64,000 bases of DNA, taken from the NCBI GenBank assembly GCA_947488155.1, contig CANKYK010000001.1, positions 248,001-312,000 on the forward strand, written 5' to 3'. The first letter of the stretch is position 1; each line of letters starts with the position of its first letter. Below the pieces are notes generated by a model. The model was given only the letters and a program-made list of their open reading frames with translations. It was not told the DNA's origin and searched no databases. Positions 26,514-34,104 of this stretch are shown here, one piece after another. This stretch comes from an uncultured Erythrobacter sp. GTDB taxonomy: Bacteria; Pseudomonadota; Alphaproteobacteria; Sphingomonadales; Sphingomonadaceae. Made by a program: the position numbers and the translations under genes.

Positions 26514-27775
26514 GCGGTCCAAACAGCAATCTGGTAGAGGTCAATTTCGACGGCATCGTTGGGCCAAGCCACAATTACGCCGGTCTTTCCCTAGGTAACA
26601 TTGCCAGTGCCAGCCACAGCGGTGACGTCTCCTATCCCCGCGCCGCGGCGCTGCAAGGTTTGGAGAAGATGCGCGGCAACCTCACGCGGTTTGGGCATCA
26701 AGGTTTTCTGCTCCCTCTATCCCGGCCGAACAATGCTCTCACCCAGCAGCTGGCGGTGGATGAAAACACTCCGCGCCAGCTTCTAGCTGCGGCATGGTCG
26801 GCCTCCAGCATGTGGACCGCCAATGCCGCCACGGTCAGCCCAGCGCCGGACACGAGAGATGGCAAATGCCATCTGACGCCCGCTAATCTCGTCACTATGC
26901 TGCACCGGGCACAGGAATGGCCCGACACCAAACGCATGCTCGACATCGCCTTTGGCAACAGCGCGCATTTCGCTGTGCATGACGCTGTTCCGCCAAGCTT
27001 TGGCGATGAAGGCGCGGCCAACCATATGCGTCTGTGCGAAGGGCACGGCAGCAAAGGCTTGGAGGTGTTCGTCTATGGCAGACCCGGTGGCAAATTCCCC
27101 GCGCGCCAACATGAGCATGCAAGCCGCGCAGTCGCCCGCCTACATGGTCTAAACCGAGACGCCTGCGTCTTCATTGAACAGAACCCGGCCGCGATCGAAG
27201 CCGGCGCGTTTCACAATGACGTCGTCGCAGTAGCGAATGAGCACGTGCTGTTCACCCATGCAGAAGCCTTCGCCGATCAGCAAGGCGCCTATCAAGCGAT
27301 GCGCACCGCCTTCCCTGCGCTCGAAGTGGTCGAAGTACCGAGCAGCGCTGTCAGTCTGACAGAGGCAATTCGCACCTATTTGTTCAACGCTCAGCTTGTT
27401 ACTCAGCCCGGCGGCGGCATGGCTTTGATCGTGCCAGAGGAATGCCGCGAGAGCGCCAGCGTCTGGGCATGGTGTGAGGATATGCTGGCCGGCAAAGGCC
27501 CGATCCGCGAAGTCGTTCCCGTTGATGTGCGCCAAAGCATGGCCAATGGCGGCGGCCCGGCCTGTCTGCGATTGCGCGTCGTGTGCGATCCAGCAACCGT
27601 GGATCCGCGCTTCCTCTTAAACGAGAGCAAAGCGGACATGATGGCGGGTGTGATCGAAACCAATTGGCCCGAGCAAATCGATCCAGCCGATATTGGCAGC
27701 GATACACTCGCCAATTCGGTGATCACCGCAAGAACGGCACTGCTCAACGCGCTGGAACTCACAGAACTTGGTTAA
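26510..27775 (+). CDS. astB: N-succinylarginine dihydrolase
   Basis: AstB cleaves succinylarginine to succinylornithine, two ammonia and CO2. The 421-residue protein has VNFDGIVGPSHNYAGLSLGN near the start, the histidine-bearing HNDVVAVANEHVLF segment, and NGGGPACLRLRV near residue 345, where the cysteine is the nucleophile. Length is normal for the family. The ATG at 26510 overlaps the astA stop (ATGA). Genes for AstC, AstD and AstE are not in the window downstream, so the rest of the pathway must be elsewhere or differ. Confidence 0.95.
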   Translation: MSGPNSNLVEVNFDGIVGPSHNYAGLSLGNIASASHSGDVSYPRAAALQGLEKMRGNLTRFGHQGFLLPLSRPNNALTQQLAVDENTPRQLLAAAWSASSMWTANAATVSPAPDTRDGKCHLTPANLVTMLHRAQEWPDTKRMLDIAFGNSAHFAVHDAVPPSFGDEGAANHMRLCEGHGSKGLEVFVYGRPGGKFPARQHEHASRAVARLHGLNRDACVFIEQNPAAIEAGAFHNDVVAVANEHVLFTHAEAFADQQGAYQAMRTAFPALEVVEVPSSAVSLTEAIRTYLFNAQLVTQPGGGMALIVPEECRESASVWAWCEDMLAGKGPIREVVPVDVRQSMANGGGPACLRLRVVCDPATVDPRFLLNESKADMMAGVIETNWPEQIDPADIGSDTLANSVITARTALLNALELTELG

Positions 27776-27860
27776 ACAAAGTTAACGCGCTTGGCGGCTG
27801 CGTCGGGCATGCTTACACTTCCCGCATCGTTAACCAATCAGCCACGCGAAAAAGCGTTGC

Positions 27861-27876
27861 TGGCACGGCACTTGCA
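27861..27876 (+). promoter_or_regulatory. Sigma-54 (RpoN) promoter
   Basis: TGGCACG-GCAC-TTGCA matches the -24/-12 consensus TGGCACG-N4-TTGC(A/T) at every position. Transcription would start near 27887, about 25 bases before the ATG at 27912. An inverted pair GTTAACG (27781-27787) and CGTTAAC (27828-27834) lies 50-105 bases upstream, the usual distance for an enhancer-binding activator site. Confidence 0.8.
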
Positions 27877-27911
27877 GTCAAAAATGCGAAGTGTTTAACG
27901 GCGGAGAAACC

Positions 27912-28163
27912 ATGCTGCGTAAGATCGGAAGGCTGTTTGTCATCAAGACAAGGTTCGAAGCCTTCGTGATCATTTACGCGCTAGCTCTGGGCGCGACATC
28001 GCGCGGCGCAGCCTATCTTGAGCAATATCCCGGATGGGGCGGACAGCTGCTGTTCTTGGCAACCACTGGCGCCGTGTTTCTGGCCGGGGCAAAAATTCTC
28101 GATTGCTTGAAATACGAAAAGGCTGAGCGAGAACGCCAAGCATCTTCTGATCCCATGCCTTAG
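27912..28163 (+). CDS. Small two-span membrane protein under a sigma-54 promoter
   Basis: An 83-residue protein I do not recognise. Two hydrophobic segments are clear: about residues 16-31 (FVIIYALALGATSRGA) and 43-58 (LLFLATTGAVFLAGAK), with a basic N-terminus (MLRKIGRLFVIKTR) and a charged C-terminal tail (KYEKAERERQASS). It is probably an inner-membrane hairpin with both ends in the cytoplasm. The ATG at 27912 is chosen for the GGAG seven bases upstream; an ATG at 27891 has none. The perfect sigma-54 promoter directly upstream means expression should depend on RpoN and an activator, suggesting a stress or envelope role by inference. Confidence 0.75.
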   Translation: MLRKIGRLFVIKTRFEAFVIIYALALGATSRGAAYLEQYPGWGGQLLFLATTGAVFLAGAKILDCLKYEKAERERQASSDPMP

Positions 28164-28189
28164 AGCGATTGTCCCAAGCCTGCTTACGT

Positions 28190-28951
28190 CTACCGAATGA
28201 TAAAGCTGGACCTGTCGACACCGCTATTTCCGGTACGCGCATCAAAGGCCGTGACCAAAATCTCATACACCCCTTTTTCGGCGGACGGGATGTCAACCGC
28301 ATACCGGCTCGTCTGACCGGCATATTCTAACGTATATGTGTCGACCTCTCGACCATTATGCTTGATCAGAGCAGACACCTCTATCTGGTCAGAGTCCCAC
28401 GTTCCACCGGGAGTGGTCGGGCACCCGCAAATCATGATTACATTTGCCTCCACCCGCATCATGGGCGGGTTATCATCGACATAGCTATGTGCGCCTGGCG
28501 ACAGAATGTCGACTGCAAAGCCCGGCACAATCAGCAACCAGCCATCCCCTGCCTCAATGTGTTTCCCTGGCAACACCCAGCGCGTGGACGATGCCTCCGC
28601 TTGGACTTGCGGTTGGCCACGTGGCCCGCGAACTGTCACGCGGATACGGCGCGGCTCGGCAATATCCAATGTCGCACGATAAACAGCGCTGTCGGCATCC
28701 GAGCGAGCATCATACCGCATCTTTGGACGCAGCAAAATGCGCTCAGTATTGCCAGTGGTGCCGCTCGTGATCCCCTGATCCAGAATTTCACCAGTGTCCG
28801 CATCTTCAATGGTCACTGCCATGCCTGACATGCTGGTGCCGATGAACTTCGCATCTTGAGTCAGCGCGCGCACCGCGATCCTTGTCTCTTCTGCGGCAAC
28901 TGGAAGGGTGGGCAGGCACAAAACCAGAAAGCAGGCCAGCAATCGCGTCAT
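28190..28951 (-). CDS. Secreted protein of unknown function
   Basis: A 253-residue protein with a clear signal peptide (residues 1-20, ending LPVAAEE), so it is exported to the periplasm or beyond. The rest is rich in beta-strand patterns: SGMAVTIEDADTGEILDQGIT in parts, RRIRVTVRGPRGQPQVQAEA, MRVEANVIMICGCPTTPGG, and a last segment VYEILVTAFDARTGNSGVDRSSFIIR in parts that looks like an Ig-like or carboxypeptidase-regulatory-type fold. A CGC pair sits near residue 180. It lies downstream of ssrA. I know no family name; the function is open. Confidence 0.7.
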   Translation of the reverse strand: MTRLLACFLVLCLPTLPVAAEETRIAVRALTQDAKFIGTSMSGMAVTIEDADTGEILDQGITSGTTGNTERILLRPKMRYDARSDADSAVYRATLDIAEPRRIRVTVRGPRGQPQVQAEASSTRWVLPGKHIEAGDGWLLIVPGFAVDILSPGAHSYVDDNPPMMRVEANVIMICGCPTTPGGTWDSDQIEVSALIKHNGREVDTYTLEYAGQTSRYAVDIPSAEKGVYEILVTAFDARTGNSGVDRSSFIIR

Positions 28952-29218
28952 GGCATTACATCCTCATTGTCAAAGTCGCTATCTGAGCAGCCGTTTTGTG
29001 AGCCAAAAGGAGCGGAAGATCAATTGAAAGAATGCGGTTCCGATAAACCCCGCACGTCCATGCCTATGCAGGAAAAGTGAGGTTTCTATCGTTAGGTCCA
29101 CCTACCTATTTCGGGGGGCTGACGCCGGTAATTCAAGATCAGATTTTTCAGATTGAACGAACACCGGCGCCCTGCAGCCATTGAGGCCATCACTGGAGAG
29201 GCAAAAGGTGCCGCTTAG
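28952..29218. other. 267-base gap without a recognised gene
   Basis: The stretch between the secreted-protein gene and ssrA has no convincing frame. An inverted repeat CGCCGGT (29123-29129) and ACCGGCG (29163-29169), with an inner TTCAA/TTGAA pair, could form an extended hairpin of about 47 bases. No known RNA family was recognised. Confidence 0.3.
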
Positions 29219-29344
29219 ACCGATATAAGGAATCGGTGGGGGGTTCTGTTGCTAGGCCCCCCCAGGCCCCCGGAATCCACTTCTGTTGCCCGGTGGGTCC
29301 AACCGCGCTTTAGCTTTGTAAATTCAGGCCGTTAAGCCGTCACA

Positions 29345-29380
29345 TTACGCTGCGATTGCGAGTGCTTCGTTATCGTTTGC
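29345..29380 (-). other. tmRNA tag reading frame
   Basis: Twelve codons, GCA AAC GAT AAC GAA and onward to TAA, encode ANDNEALAIAA. The Ala-Ala end is the degradation signal read by ClpXP-type proteases. The resume codon is GCA. Confidence 0.95.
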
Positions 29381-29465
29381 ACTTATAAAAATGAGCCTTT
29401 TACGGGGTTTCTCAACCCGGGCAAAAACTACGCCTTTCAACACACGTCGATCCTAGTTCGGCCCC

Positions 29466-29494
29466 GTCAAAAATCTCGTAAAAACCGAGAGTTA
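29466..29494 (-). other. Intervening segment of the permuted ssrA
   Basis: These 29 bases lie between the encoded CCA end and the GGGGC 5' end and should be removed during processing. They contain a short hairpin (TCTCG with CGAGA). CCA is encoded in the gene. Confidence 0.8.
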
Positions 29495-29583
29495 TGGTGG
29501 AGCCGCCGGGTACTGCCCCCGGGTCCGTTGCATCTATTATACGCAGCAATTTATCGCCATATCCCGCAAAAACGGGCAGGACC

Positions 29584-29611
29584 TATATAGACCCTGCCCG
29601 CTTAATGTGAA
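29584..29611 (-). promoter_or_regulatory. Candidate housekeeping promoter of ssrA
   Basis: On the minus strand TTCACA (29611-29606) and TATATA (29589-29584) are 16 bases apart, a near-consensus pair. Transcription would begin just upstream of the acceptor half. It overlaps a GC-rich hairpin at 29573-29600. Confidence 0.5.
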
Positions 29612-29635
29612 GTGTATGCTGTTTTGTGGCAGTCC

Positions 29636-29716
29636 TAGCCACCCGCGCCCTCCACCCTTCCACCCGAAGCCTACCGGGATACCATCCGGAGGAAGGGTGG
29701 AGGGCGCGGGTGGCTA
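29636..29716. repeat. Palindromic repeat, copy B
   Basis: Perfect 26-base inverted arms (29636-29661 and 29691-29716) enclose a 29-base centre. Arms and centre are related to copy A at 13075-13154. It lies between ssrA and mscL, 3' of a minus-strand gene, as does copy A. Confidence 0.8.
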
Positions 29717-29762
29717 AGCAAGCTCGGGACCGAAGTCCCGAGCGCACCCAAACAACGAAACC

Positions 29763-30182
29763 CTACTTTTTCAGCGCGTCACGGATTTCCGTAAGCAGGT
29801 CGATCTCGCTTGGACCTGCATCTTCCGCTTCTTCTTGCTTCTCAAACTTCGCCTTCGCTTTTTCAGCGTAGCGCACCAACAGGAAGATGATGAAAGCCAG
29901 AATTACAAAATTGATGATGGCCGTAACGAAAGAGCCCCATGCGAGAACATTGGCACCCGCTTCGCGCGCTGCCTCAAGGCTCATACCCGCCTCAACTTCA
30001 CCAGACAAAACGATGTATTTGTTACTGAAATCGACATCACCAAAGATCATGCCCACGATTGGCATGATAAGGTCAGAGGTCATCGATGCGACGATGACGG
30101 CGAACGCGCCCGCAATAATGACCGCAACGGCCAGCTCCATCACATTGCCTTTAGCGATGAAATCTTTGAAATCCGAAAACAT
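29763..30182 (-). CDS. mscL: Large-conductance mechanosensitive channel
   Basis: MscL is a pentameric inner-membrane channel that opens under extreme membrane tension to save cells from osmotic downshock. The 139-residue protein starts MFSDFKDFIAKGNVMELAVAV in parts, which is the conserved N-terminal amphipathic helix and TM1, with the gate region VIIAGAFAVIVASM, the periplasmic loop, TM2 (FVTAIINFVILAFIIFLLVR, about residues 86-105) and a C-terminal helical bundle DLLTEIRDAL. Length is normal. It is divergent from lemA. Confidence 0.96.
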   Translation of the reverse strand: MFSDFKDFIAKGNVMELAVAVIIAGAFAVIVASMTSDLIMPIVGMIFGDVDFSNKYIVLSGEVEAGMSLEAAREAGANVLAWGSFVTAIINFVILAFIIFLLVRYAEKAKAKFEKQEEAEDAGPSEIDLLTEIRDALKK

Positions 30183-30268
30183 GTTATTTTCTCCCTAGAC
30201 CCGAATTCAGCCCCTATTTTGCAGCAATTTCAGCCTTTGCCAAGCGCACAGCGTCGCCCGTCCACTGC

Positions 30269-30296
30269 TTGAAAGCGGGTTTAGGTGTGCTATATA
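30269..30296 (+). promoter_or_regulatory. Candidate promoter of the lemA operon
   Basis: TTGAAA (30269-30274) and TATATA (30291-30296) are separated by 16 bases. The predicted leader is about 65 bases long. Confidence 0.45.
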
Positions 30297-30366
30297 CATA
30301 GTACAGGACACACTTCTTATCGATGGTGCGCGCGCCGATCTGGCTGCGCGAGGGAAAGGGACATTC

Positions 30367-30969
30367 ATGAATTTCAGGAATATTCGCCGCTTTACGCTGG
30401 TCGCGGCTGCTTCTTTGGGTCTGGCTGCTTGCGGCATCAACTCCGTGCCCGCCGCTGAAGAAAATGCGAAGGCAAAATGGGCTGATGTCGAGGCGCAGTT
30501 TCAGCGCCGCGCGAACCTCATCCCCAATCTCGCCGAAGTGGCTCAGGGCGCCGCTGAAAATGAGCGTGCGATCCTGACCGAAGTAACCGAGGCCCGCGCG
30601 AAGGCCACCAGTGTGAATGTTACAACTGATGACCTTGCCGATGGTGCGAGGATGGAAGAATTTGCGGCTGCTCAAAGCCAAATGAGCCAAGGGATTGGCC
30701 GACTGCTCGCCAGTTTTGAAGCCTATCCGCAGATCACTTCAACTCAAGGTTTCATCACTTTACAAAGCCAGCTCGAGGGCACGGAAAACCGGATCGCCGT
30801 TGCGCTGCGCGATTACAACGAAGCTGTGCGACAGTACAACACCACGATCCGCACCTTCCCCGACACGATTGGCGCAAACATCATCCACGGCGCAGAGCCG
30901 CTGGTGCCATACTCAGCGACCACTGAAGGTGCAGAAGAAGCGCCTGAGCTGGACCTGACGTCAGGCTGA
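30367..30969 (+). CDS. lemA: LemA family lipoprotein
   Basis: A 200-residue LemA protein. It has a lipoprotein signal ending LGLAAC (Cys near residue 22), then the family's helical bundle with KAKWADVEAQFQRRANLIPN in overlapping parts, NLAEVAQGAAENERAILTEV, and the C-terminal segment RDYNEAVRQYNTTIRTFP. LemA proteins are membrane-associated with an exposed helical domain; their role is not settled. It is followed after eight bases by two TPM-domain genes, a pairing seen in many bacteria. Confidence 0.93.
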   Translation: MNFRNIRRFTLVAAASLGLAACGINSVPAAEENAKAKWADVEAQFQRRANLIPNLAEVAQGAAENERAILTEVTEARAKATSVNVTTDDLADGARMEEFAAAQSQMSQGIGRLLASFEAYPQITSTQGFITLQSQLEGTENRIAVALRDYNEAVRQYNTTIRTFPDTIGANIIHGAEPLVPYSATTEGAEEAPELDLTSG

Positions 30970-30977
30970 TCGCAAAA

Positions 30978-31847
30978 GTGTTTCGCCCTATCTACACCGC
31001 ATTTGCGGCGCTCCTTGCGCTGCTTGCGAGCCCTGTGGCCGCGCAGGATTTTCCGGCGCTTAGCGGGCGGGTCGTCGATGCGGCGGACATTATCCCCGCC
31101 GATGTTGAGGCTCAGCTCAACGCTCAATTGGAAGCGCTAGAAACGCAATCTCAGCGGCAGCTGGTGGTCACGACCATCCCGGACCTGCAAGGTTATGACA
31201 TTAGTGACTTTGGTTATCGATTGGGCCGCGAGTGGGGCCTAGGCGATACGGAGCGCAATGACGGTGCATTGTTAATTGTTGCACCCAATGATCGGAAGGT
31301 GCGGATCGAAGTCGGTTATGGCCTTGAGGGCTATTTAACTGACGCGCTGTCCTCTTTGATCATTCAGAACCAGATCATCCCGCGCTTCAAACAAGATGAC
31401 TATCCCGGCGGCATCGTCGCAGGGACAAATTCGATCGTTCAGCAACTCCAATTGCCACCAGACGAGGCCGCACTTGTTGCCCAGCAGGCCAGCCAGTCGC
31501 GCCAGCAAAGCCAGAACGATGGCGGTTTTCCAGTGGGCGCGCTGATCTGGCTGGGCTTCATGTTCTTCTTCTTCGTCCTGCCCATTTTACGCGGACGCGG
31601 ACGGCGTCGCAAATACCGCGCGAAAAAGGGCAAAGGCCCTTGGGGACGGCGCGGCGGTGATCGTGATTTGGGCGACACTGTCGGTGACATCATCCTGTGG
31701 GAAGTTGGCAGCGCGATCGTTCGCGGCGCAATGAGCGGCGGCGATGACTGGGGCGGCGGAGGTGGCTTCGGTGGTGGTGGCTTTGGTGGTGGCTTCTCCG
31801 GCGGCGGCGGTTCATTTGGGGGCGGCGGCGCCTCTGGGGGATGGTGA
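30978..31847 (+). CDS. TPM domain (YgcG-type) secreted/membrane protein
   Basis: A 289-residue protein with a signal peptide (residues 1-21, ending PVAAQ) followed by a TPM domain: LSGRVVDAADIIPADVEAQL, QLVVTTIPDLQGYDISDFGY, NDGALLIVAPNDRKVRIEVG and GYGLEGYLTDALSSLI. A transmembrane helix follows at about residues 190-207 (LIWLGFMFFFFVLPIL), then a basic stretch and a Gly-rich C-terminus (GGGGFGGG repeats). The TPM domain has a Rossmann-like fold; in other proteins it acts in photosystem repair or as a phosphatase. It probably works with LemA. The start is GTG. Confidence 0.9.
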   Translation: MFRPIYTAFAALLALLASPVAAQDFPALSGRVVDAADIIPADVEAQLNAQLEALETQSQRQLVVTTIPDLQGYDISDFGYRLGREWGLGDTERNDGALLIVAPNDRKVRIEVGYGLEGYLTDALSSLIIQNQIIPRFKQDDYPGGIVAGTNSIVQQLQLPPDEAALVAQQASQSRQQSQNDGGFPVGALIWLGFMFFFFVLPILRGRGRRRKYRAKKGKGPWGRRGGDRDLGDTVGDIILWEVGSAIVRGAMSGGDDWGGGGGFGGGGFGGGFSGGGGSFGGGGASGGW

Positions 31848-31850
31848 TCG

Positions 31851-32525
31851 ATGAGCTACCTTACTGAAGCGCAGCACAAAATCATCTCAGACGCGGTTGG
31901 CGAAGCTGAACTCACGACCTCAGGCGAAATCCTGACCGTTCTCGCGGACCGATCCGACGGTTATTCCGACATCTCTTTGTTTTGGGCAGCCGCGCTATCA
32001 TTCACGATGATGAGCCTGTTTGCCGCCCTGCCCCAGCCTTTCCTTGATTTCTGGGACAGCCTGTTCGGCGGATGGGGCCATGAATGGAGCACTGGTGAAT
32101 TGGCCAGCATGACAATCGCGCTCGGCCTCATCACATTTGTGATCGCTTGGGCTGCGCAATTGTGGGACCCGCTGCGCTTTGCACTGATCCCCGGCCCGGT
32201 CAAAACCGCGCGTGTCCACGGCCAGGCGGTCAAACACTTTAAGGTAGGCGCGGAAGCCCGGACCCATGGCCACACCGGCATCCTCATCTATCTGTCGATG
32301 CGCGAGCACCGTGCGGAAATCGTCGCAGACCAGCCGATAGCGGAGAAAGTCCCGGCCGAGATCTGGGGCGAGGCGATGGCCGATATGCTGGTTGAAATCA
32401 GGCGGGGCCATATCGCCGAAGGCATGGCAGCCGGTGTGCGCGACGTTGGACAAGTGCTGTCCGAGCATTTTGAACGCGCCGAAGATGACGAGAACGAGCT
32501 TCCCGACCGCTTGATCGAAGTCTAA
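31851..32525 (+). CDS. TPM domain membrane protein
   Basis: A 224-residue protein with a second TPM-like domain split by membrane segments. The opening LTEAQHKIISDAVGEAE is followed by LTTSGEILTVLADRSDGY and two transmembrane helices (about residues 44-62 and 84-105); the domain resumes with TGILIYLSMREHRAEIVAD. This form regularly accompanies LemA and YgcG-type proteins. It begins three bases after the previous gene, so the three form an operon. The acidic C-terminus (RAEDDENELPD) is probably cytoplasmic. Confidence 0.88.
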   Translation: MSYLTEAQHKIISDAVGEAELTTSGEILTVLADRSDGYSDISLFWAAALSFTMMSLFAALPQPFLDFWDSLFGGWGHEWSTGELASMTIALGLITFVIAWAAQLWDPLRFALIPGPVKTARVHGQAVKHFKVGAEARTHGHTGILIYLSMREHRAEIVADQPIAEKVPAEIWGEAMADMLVEIRRGHIAEGMAAGVRDVGQVLSEHFERAEDDENELPDRLIEV

Positions 32526-32536
32526 GCATAGCCGCC

Positions 32537-33148
32537 ATGAGCGCTGACACCCCCGGATTCGATATCCCTGACACTGCAGACCTTGTTCGCGATATGGACG
32601 CGGACAAGCCCGAAGAGGTCATGTGGGAAGGCAAATTCATCACCGCCAAACGCCGCGGCCGCTGGGAATATGTTGGGCGTTCACGCGGCATCCGCGCCGC
32701 AGCGATCATCGCCATCGACACAGACCCTAGCGGTGAACCTCACGTTATTCTGGTCAGCCAATATCGCGTACCGCTCGGTCAGTTCTGCCTTGAGATCCCG
32801 GCAGGCCTCGTCGGCGATGACGAAGGCAAGCAGGGGGAAGCTGCGGAAGAAGCGGCGCTGAGAGAACTCGAAGAAGAGACCGGCTACACCGCCGAGCGTA
32901 TGGAAAACTTGGGCGAGTTTTATTCCTCACCAGGAATGGTCAGCGAATGCTTCACTCTGCTGCGCGCGCATGGCCTCAAAAAGGTCAGCGCTGGCGGCGG
33001 CACAGACAGCGAAAATATCATCACCCACCGCGTTGCGCTGAGCGAATTGCCACGCTTCGTTGCCGATTGGCGAGCAGCCGGGCATGGGGTCGATGTGCGC
33101 ATATCCCTGTTCATGATGAGCGGGCTTCTAACAGCACAAAACACTTGA
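32537..33148 (+). CDS. Nudix hydrolase, ADP-ribose pyrophosphatase-like
   Basis: A 203-residue Nudix protein that probably splits ADP-ribose or a similar nucleotide sugar. The Nudix helix REL-EEETGY follows a correctly spaced Glu (GEAAEEAALRELEEETGY). The preceding LEIPAGLVGDDEGKQGE has five extra residues compared with the common PAGL-x-D-GE form, so the first Gly of the strict Nudix pattern is displaced; insertions here are known in the family. SSPGMVSECFTLL after the box is typical of ADP-ribose pyrophosphatases. The gene starts 11 bases after the TPM gene and is followed after 13 bases by an SDR gene. Confidence 0.85.
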   Translation: MSADTPGFDIPDTADLVRDMDADKPEEVMWEGKFITAKRRGRWEYVGRSRGIRAAAIIAIDTDPSGEPHVILVSQYRVPLGQFCLEIPAGLVGDDEGKQGEAAEEAALRELEEETGYTAERMENLGEFYSSPGMVSECFTLLRAHGLKKVSAGGGTDSENIITHRVALSELPRFVADWRAAGHGVDVRISLFMMSGLLTAQNT

Positions 33149-33161
33149 GAGGATTGATCAC

Positions 33162-33956
33162 ATGCCAACCACCCGCCCCGGACGCGTAGAGGGTAAGCTC
33201 GCATTGGTAACTGGCGCGGCGCAGGGCCTTGGCCGGGCGCACAGCATGCGGCTCGCTCAAGAAGGCGCGCGTGTGCTTTGCACCGACATCAACGGGCAAG
33301 GCGCGCAGGACACCGCCGCTTTGATCAATTCCGAAGTCGGCTCAGGCCACGCGTTTGGCATCACCCATGACGTCACCGACCCACAGGCCTGGGAGGCCGC
33401 CGTCGATGCAGCTCGCGAGGAACTCGGCGGCCTCAACGTGCTGGTCAACAATGCCGGGATTGGTGTCGCAGGGAATATTGAGACATGCGATTTTGACGAT
33501 TGGAAGCGCTGCTTCTCGATCAATGTCGATTCCATCTTTCACGGCTGTCAAAAGGCTTTGCCGCTGATGCGGGAACATGCGCCAGGTTCGATCATCAATA
33601 TCAGCTCGATCGCAGGTCTGATCGCGAGCGACACGATGCCAGCCTACAACGCTTCCAAAGCAAGCGTTTGGATGCTGTCAAAATCAATCGCGCTGCATTG
33701 TGCGAAGAAGAATATGCAAATCCGCTGTAACTCAGTGCACCCGACCTTTGTTGATACGCCGATCCTTGATGGAACGGCGCAGCATGCCGGGATCGAAAAG
33801 GATGTACTGCTTGATAAGCTCGCGCGGCAAATTCCACTGAAATTCGTTGGTGAGCCGAATGATATCGCCAATGCGGTGCTCTACCTTGCCAGCGACGAAA
33901 GCCGCTTTGTTACCGGAGCGGAAATCAAGCTCGACGGCGGTATCTCAGCGATGTGA
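33162..33956 (+). CDS. SDR-family NAD-dependent dehydrogenase
   Basis: A 264-residue classical short-chain dehydrogenase. The cofactor loop is TGAAQGLGRAH at residues about 18-28, the Asp after beta-2 (LCTDIN) indicates NAD, NNAGIG follows, and the catalytic residues are in INISSIAGL (Ser) and YNASKASV (Tyr-x3-Lys). It ends with the usual FVTGAEIKLDGG. Similar proteins are annotated as 3-alpha/3-beta- or 17-beta-hydroxysteroid dehydrogenase or glucose 1-dehydrogenase; the substrate cannot be read here. It lies 13 bases after the Nudix gene. Confidence 0.88.
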   Translation: MPTTRPGRVEGKLALVTGAAQGLGRAHSMRLAQEGARVLCTDINGQGAQDTAALINSEVGSGHAFGITHDVTDPQAWEAAVDAAREELGGLNVLVNNAGIGVAGNIETCDFDDWKRCFSINVDSIFHGCQKALPLMREHAPGSIINISSIAGLIASDTMPAYNASKASVWMLSKSIALHCAKKNMQIRCNSVHPTFVDTPILDGTAQHAGIEKDVLLDKLARQIPLKFVGEPNDIANAVLYLASDESRFVTGAEIKLDGGISAM

Positions 33957-34017
33957 TGTTTGGCGGGGCTTTCTGCTCACTGCGGCAAGCCCCTGGCTTC
34001 AGGCCTAGATACAAAAA

Positions 34018-34050
34018 GAGGGGCCGTTTGGCCCCTCCCGGTTTGTTTAT
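34018..34050 (-). terminator. Intrinsic terminator of the pspC unit
   Basis: A perfect 8-bp stem GAGGGGCC/GGCCCCTC with a 4-base loop (34018-34037) is followed on the minus strand by five T. A second, weaker dyad (GGGGCTT at 33965-33971, AAGCCCC at 33987-33993) lies closer to the SDR stop and may serve the plus strand. Confidence 0.75.
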
Positions 34051-34104
34051 ATTCGATACGCAGCGGTCCGAAAAACCGGGTTATCCGCTTGTCATTGCTG
34101 CGTA

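Larger units (their letters stand above)
29219..29580 (-). ncRNA. ssrA: Transfer-messenger RNA, circularly permuted two-piece (alpha-tmRNA)
   Basis: tmRNA with SmpB rescues stalled ribosomes and tags the product for degradation. On the minus strand the 3' half comes first: a T-arm (CCGGG-GGCAGTA-CCCGG) and acceptor strand ending CGGCTCCACCA at 29495. After 29 bases, the 5' half begins GGGGCCGAACTAGGATCGACG at 29465. GGGGCCG pairs with CGGCTCC, including the G-U third pair used by alanyl-tRNA synthetase. The tag frame 29380-29345 reads ANDNEALAIAA-stop. Long-range pairing CGTAG with CTGCG supports helix P2. This order is the permuted form of alphaproteobacteria, processed into two RNAs. The outer ends are approximate; a small hairpin at 29219-29237 may mark the transcript end. 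Confidence 0.95.

Noticed and set aside
27772..27785. TTAA-N6-TTAAC as a third CtrA box
   Set aside because: The spacing is six, not seven, bases, and it lies at the end of astB rather than at a clear promoter. It may instead be part of the activator site for the sigma-54 promoter.
29536..29541. TATAAT on the minus strand as a -10 box of ssrA
   Set aside because: It lies inside the acceptor RNA, downstream of CTGCG that pairs in helix P2, and has no -35 partner.
29568..29600. GC hairpin with T5 on the minus strand as the mscL terminator
   Set aside because: It has the form of a terminator (8-bp stem, T5), but it overlaps the only good ssrA promoter and lies directly before the acceptor half, so a terminator role would leave ssrA no room for a promoter. 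It is left undecided and not listed as a feature.
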